This document shows, one piece after another, positions 59,499-64,000 of a stretch of DNA of 64,000 bases. Numbering within the stretch: position 1 is the stretch's first letter; every line of letters starts with the position of its first letter. The translations under genes and the position numbers were made by a program. The stretch is taken from positions 434,001 through 498,000 of the forward strand of contig NZ_KB907338.1 of assembly GCF_000381985.1 (NCBI RefSeq), written 5' to 3'. The notes below the pieces were generated by a model. It did not search any database and was not told where the DNA came from. It was given only the letters and a program-made list of their open reading frames with translations. This DNA comes from Novispirillum itersonii subsp. itersonii ATCC 12639. Its GTDB lineage: Bacteria > Pseudomonadota > Alphaproteobacteria > Rhodospirillales > Rhodospirillaceae.

Positions 59499-59587
59499 AA
59501 AGGGTTCGCGGCTCTGCCTGTCATCCGCACTCAAGACCCGGAAGGGCAGCTGTGCAGCCCGGCGATAACAAGCCTTGTGCAGTGTTG

Positions 59588-59622
59588 CCAAAGCCCCGCC
59601 CTGTGCGGGGCTTTGGTGTTTT
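59588..59622. terminator. Strong terminator between convergent genes
   Basis: CCAAAGCCCCGC (59588-59599) pairs perfectly with GCGGGGCTTTGG (59605-59616), followed by TGTTTT. Confidence 0.9.
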
Positions 59623-59653
59623 CAGCCTATCAATCTGGGGGACAGTTGCCCCC

Positions 59654-61678
59654 TCAGTCCAGTTTCTTCAGGGTGTCGAGGTCGCGGTTGATGCGCTGCA
59701 TGGCCTGATGCTGGCGGTCGGCCAGGGCTGACAGCTCCGCCAGAGTGGTTTCCAGCACCCCGGAGCCGGAGAACACCGTCTCGATCTGGTCCACCGTCTG
59801 CTGGTACAGCGCCTCTTCGCTGGAAAAGCGGCTGCGGATGGTGTCGATGATGCTGCCCAGTGTTTCCAGCGATGCTTCCATGCCGGTGATTGCCTGCTGG
59901 GTGCGGCCAAGGGTCTGTTTGGTGTTGGCGGCCAGCGTTTTCACCTCGTTCGCCACCACGGCAAAGCCTTTTCCGGCTTCTCCGGCGCGGGCGGCTTCGA
60001 TGGTGGCGTTCAGGGCCAGCAGGTTGGTCTGGCTGGTGATGCCGTCAATCACCGACACAATGGTGCGCAGGTCTGAGGTGGCCTGACCCAGCGTGTCGAA
60101 TTCCCGCGTCAGGGCGGCGGCGTCGCCGTCACCGCCGTGGCCGTCGCCCATCTGGCTGCGCCCGGTGGTCAGGGTGTGGCGCACGTCTTCCATCGCATGG
60201 CGGATGTCGCCGGTGCGGGCGGCCACGCCTTCCATCTCCCGCGTGACCGCCAGCTGGTCCACCAGCCGGGCAATCAGGTCTTTGCGCATGCCGTTCATCA
60301 GCTGGGCCCGGCGCAGCTGGCTTTTGCTGAAGTAGTTCTGATACCGCCCGTAATGGATGGCGAAGGTCTCGACAAACGGGTCATGGAAGCCATCGGTGGC
60401 GTCAAAGAACACCAGCGCCGACAGCGATTCATTGATCGAGATGCCAAACAGCTCGCCAAAGGCGGAATAGCCTGCGGTCGGGCAGGCCCACAGGCCGTTC
60501 AGGTCTTTCAGGGCCGGTTCGTTCTTCAGGCGGCGCAGGATGCAGTCATTCAGCAGGGCGGCGACCGGCGCGCCGCGCCCGTGCAGAAAAGCGGCCAGAT
60601 CCTTACGGGTCTGGGCGGCAAAGTCAGTCGCCTTCAGCAGAAAAAGCTGATCCCCGGCGTTGATGTCGCAGTAAAAGGTCACTACCCCGCTGGCGGCATC
60701 CAGCGTTGCGACCGACCGGACGAACATCTCGCCGTCGATCTCGATGCCAAAGGCGTATCCGGCCAGTTTGGTTTCAATCTCGCCGGGGGTGGTCTTCAGG
60801 GCGCGGCACAGGGCATCGACCATGGTGATGACGTCGCCGCTGGCGGGGTCAAGCACGGCAGAGGCGGTGCGCCGCTCGGCATCGGCCTGAATGATCACAA
60901 ACGAGGTCGGGGTCTTTTCGTAGTTCTGGCTTTTCAGCACGCCATAGCGCTTTGACGGATGAATCCGCAGGAACGCCACCACCGCGTGGTTTTGCAGCAC
61001 CCGCTGCCCGTCAAACAGCCAGGTATCCTTAAAGTCAAGCTTGCCGCCCGCCAGCCCGCCGATGAACAGGCAGGGGAAGCGGCCGGAGGCATAGGCGGCC
61101 TCCATGAAGTAATGATCGGCCGAGGCGAGGCCGTCGATAAAGGTCAGGGCGACGGTATCGGCGGGGCGCACGGGAAAAGGCGGGCTGACCGTCTTCAGGC
61201 GGTCGGCCAGTGCGGCGACGCGCTCTTCCCGCGCGATGCCGCCCCGGCCAAGGTCAATGGCGTGGATGCTGACGGCAGCGATCAGGCCGGGGCCGAACAC
61301 CTGCACCACCACGCCTGACCCCGTGCCGGTGGCCGGGCAGTACAGCGGGTCTGCCGCTGCGCCGTTGGCGGCATTGCCGCACAGCTCCCCGGCGGAGGAC
61401 AGGGCGATGACCGGGGTGGCCCCGGCCAGCTTTTTCAGGGCGGCGGTGACGGCGGCAAAATCGGCGTGCGGGGACACAAAGGCAACCGCCAGCGGCGCGG
61501 TCTGGCCGCCGGGCCGGAAAGCATCGCCGGTCAGCCCGGTCAGCGCCGCATCGGTCCGGTAGACGGCAACCGGGGCCACCCCGGCGGCGGCCTCTGCCTT
61601 CTCCGGCACGGCGGGGGTGTTGGCGGCAGGGGTGTCGGTGGTGGCGGCTACGGTGGGCTCGGTACGGCGGAAAAACAT
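59654..61678 (-). CDS. FIST-domain cytoplasmic chemoreceptor
   Basis: A 674-residue soluble receptor. FIST N (about 60-255, with the SSAGELCG pattern) and FIST C (about 270-420) form a small-ligand sensor. A methyl-accepting signalling domain runs from about 480 to 674, with the hairpin tip [38 protein letters not shown] (about 555-592). No membrane segment, so it would be a cytoplasmic receptor for a metabolite, likely an amino acid. The hairpin bundle is short. ATG 61678. No other chemotaxis gene is nearby. Confidence 0.88.
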   Translation of the reverse strand: MFFRRTEPTVAATTDTPAANTPAVPEKAEAAAGVAPVAVYRTDAALTGLTGDAFRPGGQTAPLAVAFVSPHADFAAVTAALKKLAGATPVIALSSAGELCGNAANGAAADPLYCPATGTGSGVVVQVFGPGLIAAVSIHAIDLGRGGIAREERVAALADRLKTVSPPFPVRPADTVALTFIDGLASADHYFMEAAYASGRFPCLFIGGLAGGKLDFKDTWLFDGQRVLQNHAVVAFLRIHPSKRYGVLKSQNYEKTPTSFVIIQADAERRTASAVLDPASGDVITMVDALCRALKTTPGEIETKLAGYAFGIEIDGEMFVRSVATLDAASGVVTFYCDINAGDQLFLLKATDFAAQTRKDLAAFLHGRGAPVAALLNDCILRRLKNEPALKDLNGLWACPTAGYSAFGELFGISINESLSALVFFDATDGFHDPFVETFAIHYGRYQNYFSKSQLRRAQLMNGMRKDLIARLVDQLAVTREMEGVAARTGDIRHAMEDVRHTLTTGRSQMGDGHGGDGDAAALTREFDTLGQATSDLRTIVSVIDGITSQTNLLALNATIEAARAGEAGKGFAVVANEVKTLAANTKQTLGRTQQAITGMEASLETLGSIIDTIRSRFSSEEALYQQTVDQIETVFSGSGVLETTLAELSALADRQHQAMQRINRDLDTLKKLD

Positions 61679-61835
61679 GGACGGGACCCCTCTTTGGACA
61701 AAGACGTTTTGATGCCGCCGGTTCGTGCCGCCGGTTCTGTCAATCCTCTGGTCCTAATGTACCGGGGGTTGCCAGCAGAGGGTATCCCCCCGATGGACTA
61801 TGCCAGAGGGGTGGGGAAGAGGGGGGATTGCGTCT

Positions 61836-61855
61836 TGTAATCAGAATCAGTTGCA
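61836..61855. promoter_or_regulatory. Possible Fur-type operator upstream of the iron/cobalamin ABC operon
   Basis: An imperfect palindrome TGTAA-TCAGAATCAG-TTGCA lies 54 bp before the ATG of the binding-protein gene. The resemblance to alphaproteobacterial Fur-like boxes is only partial. Confidence 0.25.
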
Positions 61856-61908
61856 GTTATCAGGGGGGTAATCGTTTTCATCCGCCTTCTCCAGTCAGGA
61901 CTCCCCCG

Positions 61909-62925
61909 ATGTTCCGTCCGGTTTTTGCCGCTGTTGCCGCCGTGCTGTGCGTGGCCGCCGCCACCCCCGCCGCCGCCGCGCCCACCGTCTACCCGCTGAC
62001 GCTGGAAAACTGCGGAGCCACCGTCACCATCCCCAGGGCGCCGCAGCGGGCGGTCGGGCTGGGGCAGAACAGTGCGGAAATTCTGCTGCTGCTGGGCCTT
62101 AAAGACCGCATGGCCGCCACCGCCTTCTGGCCCAGCGCCGTCCTGCCGGAGCTGGCGAAGGACAATGCCCGGGTCAAGCTGCTGACGGTCGAGTTCCCCA
62201 CCTTTGAAAGCCTGCTGGCGGAAGAGCCTGACTTTGTCGCCGCCGCCCTGCCCAGCCTGATGGGGCCGGGCAGCAAGGTGGCAAAGCGGGAAGACTTTGA
62301 AAAGGTCGGCATCCCGGCCTATCTGTCGCCGTCCACCTGCCTGTCCACCGCCGGGGCGAAGGATGTGTACGGCAGCCGCGACACCCTGTGGAACCCCGGC
62401 CTGCTGTACCGCGAAATCGACGAGCTGGCCCGCATCTTTGATGTTGCCGACCGGGGGCAGGCCCTGATCGCCGACCTGAAAGCGCGTGAGGCCGCCGTGC
62501 GGGCCCTGACCCGGCCTGATGGCGCCCCGCTGAGGTATCTGTTCTGGTTTTCCAGCCCGTCACCGTCGGCGGATGCCTATCTGGGCGGGCGGAACAGCGC
62601 ATCGGGTGCCATTGCCGCCATGCTGGGCGGCACCAACGCCATCACCGCCGATGCCGAATGGCCGACGCTGGGGTGGGAAGGGATCATTGCCGCCAACCCG
62701 GATGTGATCGTGGTGGCCGCCCTTGACCGCAACCGCTGGGCGCTGGACCGGCCCGACGCCAAGATCCGCTTTCTGACCACAGATCCGGCCGTCAGCCAGA
62801 TGCCTGCCGTGGCCCGCAACGCCATTGTGGTGATGGACGGGCAGGCGATGAACCCCACGGTGCGCACCCTGTACGGGGCGGAACAGGTGGCCCGGCAGCT
62901 GAAAGAAAAGGGCCTGCTGAAGTGA
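61909..62925 (+). CDS. Ferric-siderophore/cobalamin ABC transporter substrate-binding protein
   Basis: A 338-residue periplasmic protein from ATG 61909 (CAGGA upstream). The signal peptide is VFAAVAAVLCVAAATPAAAA. The two-lobed FecB/BtuF-type fold has TVTIPRAPQRAVGLGQNSAEILLLLGLKDRMAAT (about 36-70), the long helix linker at about 155-180, and the C-lobe DVIVVAALDRNRW. It would deliver a siderophore, heme or corrinoid to the permease encoded directly downstream (4-bp overlap). The ligand is not determinable. Confidence 0.9.
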   Translation: MFRPVFAAVAAVLCVAAATPAAAAPTVYPLTLENCGATVTIPRAPQRAVGLGQNSAEILLLLGLKDRMAATAFWPSAVLPELAKDNARVKLLTVEFPTFESLLAEEPDFVAAALPSLMGPGSKVAKREDFEKVGIPAYLSPSTCLSTAGAKDVYGSRDTLWNPGLLYREIDELARIFDVADRGQALIADLKAREAAVRALTRPDGAPLRYLFWFSSPSPSADAYLGGRNSASGAIAAMLGGTNAITADAEWPTLGWEGIIAANPDVIVVAALDRNRWALDRPDAKIRFLTTDPAVSQMPAVARNAIVVMDGQAMNPTVRTLYGAEQVARQLKEKGLLK

Positions 62926-63965
62926 GGGCGGCAGGCGCGGCCCCGCTGCCGTTCGGGGTTTTTCTGCTGGCCGGGCTGGGGCTGCTGCTGCTGGCGGTGG
63001 GCCTGAATGTGGGGGTGGGCGACCTGCGGATACCGCTGACGACCACCTTTTACGCCATCACCAATGCGCTGGGCTGGACCGCCGAGCCGCTGAACCGCAT
63101 TCATGAAACCGTGATCTGGGATTACCGCCTCAGCCGGTCGCTGGTGGCGGCGTGCTGCGGGGCCGGGCTGGCGCTGTCGGGGGCGGTGATGCAGTCGCTG
63201 CTGCGCAACCCGCTGGCAGAGCCCTATGTGCTGGGGATTTCCGCCGGGGCCTCCACCGGGGCGGTGGCGGTGGTGATTCTGGGCGTTGGCTTCGGGGCCG
63301 GTCTGGGGGCGGCGTCGCTGTCCGCCGGGGCCTTTGCCGGGGCGTTTGCCGCCTTTGCCTTTGTCGCGCTGCTGTCAGACGGCACCCGCAGCGGGGCTGA
63401 CCGTACCATTCTGGCCGGGGTGGCGGCGTCGCAGCTGTTTAATGCCGTCACCGCCTATATTGTCACCACATCGGCCAATGCCCAGCAGGCGCGGGATGTG
63501 ATGTTCTGGCTGCTGGGCAGCTTTGGCGGGGTGCGCTGGCCGGACTTTATGCTGGTCTCTGCGGCGGTGGCGCTGGGGCTGGCCGGGTGCCTGCTGTATG
63601 CGCGCATTCTTGACGCGTTTTCCTTTGGCGATGATGCGGCGGCGGCCTTGGGGGTCAACACCGGGCGGGCGCGGATGGTGCTGTTTGCCATCACCGCCCT
63701 GATGACCGCCACCATCGTCAGCATGGTGGGGTCAATCGGCTTTGTCGGGCTGGTGGTGCCCCACGCCGTGCGCTTTGCCGTCGGGCCGCTGCACGGGCGG
63801 CTTCTGCCCGGCTGCGCGGTGGCCGGGGCGCTGTTTATGGTGCTGGCCGATCTGGCATCGCGGGTGCTGGTGCCGCAGCAGATTCTGCCGGTCGGCGTGG
63901 TGACGGCGCTGGTCGGGGTGCCGGTGTTTTCGCTTATTCTCTATCGGGTGCAGCGCGCATCATGA
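62922..63965 (+). CDS. FecCD-family ABC permease
   Basis: A 347-residue inner-membrane protein with about ten helices. Family landmarks are the early YRLSRSLVAACCGAGLALSGAVMQSLLRNPLAEPYVLGISAGAS (about 67-110), then GSFGGVRWPD in the middle, and GSIGFVGLVVPHAVR (about 268-282), the coupling-helix region. GTG 62922 overlaps the upstream stop, and the downstream ATPase gene overlaps its own stop by 4 bp. Probably a homodimer in the importer. Confidence 0.93.
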   Translation: MRAAGAAPLPFGVFLLAGLGLLLLAVGLNVGVGDLRIPLTTTFYAITNALGWTAEPLNRIHETVIWDYRLSRSLVAACCGAGLALSGAVMQSLLRNPLAEPYVLGISAGASTGAVAVVILGVGFGAGLGAASLSAGAFAGAFAAFAFVALLSDGTRSGADRTILAGVAASQLFNAVTAYIVTTSANAQQARDVMFWLLGSFGGVRWPDFMLVSAAVALGLAGCLLYARILDAFSFGDDAAAALGVNTGRARMVLFAITALMTATIVSMVGSIGFVGLVVPHAVRFAVGPLHGRLLPGCAVAGALFMVLADLASRVLVPQQILPVGVVTALVGVPVFSLILYRVQRAS

Positions 63966-64000
63966 GCTTTCAGGCAGACTCCCTGACGTGGGGCATCGGG
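63962..64000 (+). CDS. ABC importer ATPase, first 13 codons only
   Basis: ATG 63962 overlaps the permease stop (ATGA). The encoded MSFQADSLTWGIG fits the N-terminus of a FecE-type ATPase (first strand before the Walker A). The rest is beyond the window. Confidence 0.7.
   Translation, partial: MSFQADSLTWGIG

Noticed and set aside
61828-61908. Longer start for the substrate-binding protein
   Set aside because: The extension precedes the signal peptide and lacks a ribosome-binding site; ATG 61909 has CAGGA and a proper signal sequence.

Overview
The window is about 64 kb of high-GC, gene-dense DNA with alphaproteobacterial character. GCC/GGC-rich codons, short intergenic gaps, DctB/DctD-type sigma-54 two-component pairs, GcvA-type LysR regulators, an AcuR/AcuI pair and an HD-GYP/GGDEF/FIST signalling repertoire suggest a free-living, motile Rhodospirillales-like bacterium. 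The assignment is inferred from gene content only. No rRNA, tRNA, integrase or intact transposase was seen.

Layout. 1-2893: end of a DctB-like kinase and its sigma-54 regulator. 2909-7400: MocR regulator divergent from two tandem PhzF paralogues and a threonine-dehydratase-like enzyme. 7502-10839: HNH nuclease-like protein, GAF-GGDEF protein, AlaX editing protein, a candidate structured RNA and a small ORF. 10905-12700 is a scarred accessory zone: two orphan NHLP/TOMM-type RiPP precursors, a cas3 5' remnant that runs directly into a degenerate CRISPR repeat, a GNAT fragment, and a small gene bracketed by a 34-bp direct repeat. 12751-14224: PhlG-like hydrolase and TetR regulator around a perfect operator. 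14265-19037: KgtP-type transporter with its own DctBD-like pair and a textbook -24/-12 promoter. 19479-28372: OmpA lipoprotein, LysR, autotransporter behind an A8 tract, lipase-like lipoprotein, SDR, SMP-30-like protein and PepSY reductase.

28705-29330 is a type I-C-like CRISPR array (nine spacers) with no cas genes beside it. 29448-34911: LysR/TauE pair, VOC protein and a Cache-GAF-HD-GYP protein broken by a +1 frameshift. 35152-38560 is a six-gene minus-strand run (three-TM protein, WYL regulator, zinc ribbon, membrane-anchored small GTPase, two unknown proteins). Its distal three genes are clearly AT-richer than the genome; this is the strongest candidate here for an undescribed system. 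38700-47051: GntR, patatin lipoprotein, bestrophin, PH-domain protein, LysR, VOC protein and GhrA, with an odd repeat/A-rich segment at 44733-45096. 47152-59498 is rich in conflict-type genes: an ART-like toxin with a putative antitoxin, two solitary PemK/MazF-like proteins, a papain/C39-like protein and a 1140-residue protein with a nuclease-like C-terminus, among ordinary genes (GST, DMT exporter, acuR-acuI). 59654-64000: FIST-MCP receptor and the start of a siderophore/cobalamin ABC importer operon.

Across scales, many convergent gene junctions hold short tandem repeats (8-16 bp units) or very long perfect hairpins, and at least two families of palindromic repeats are dispersed through the window.
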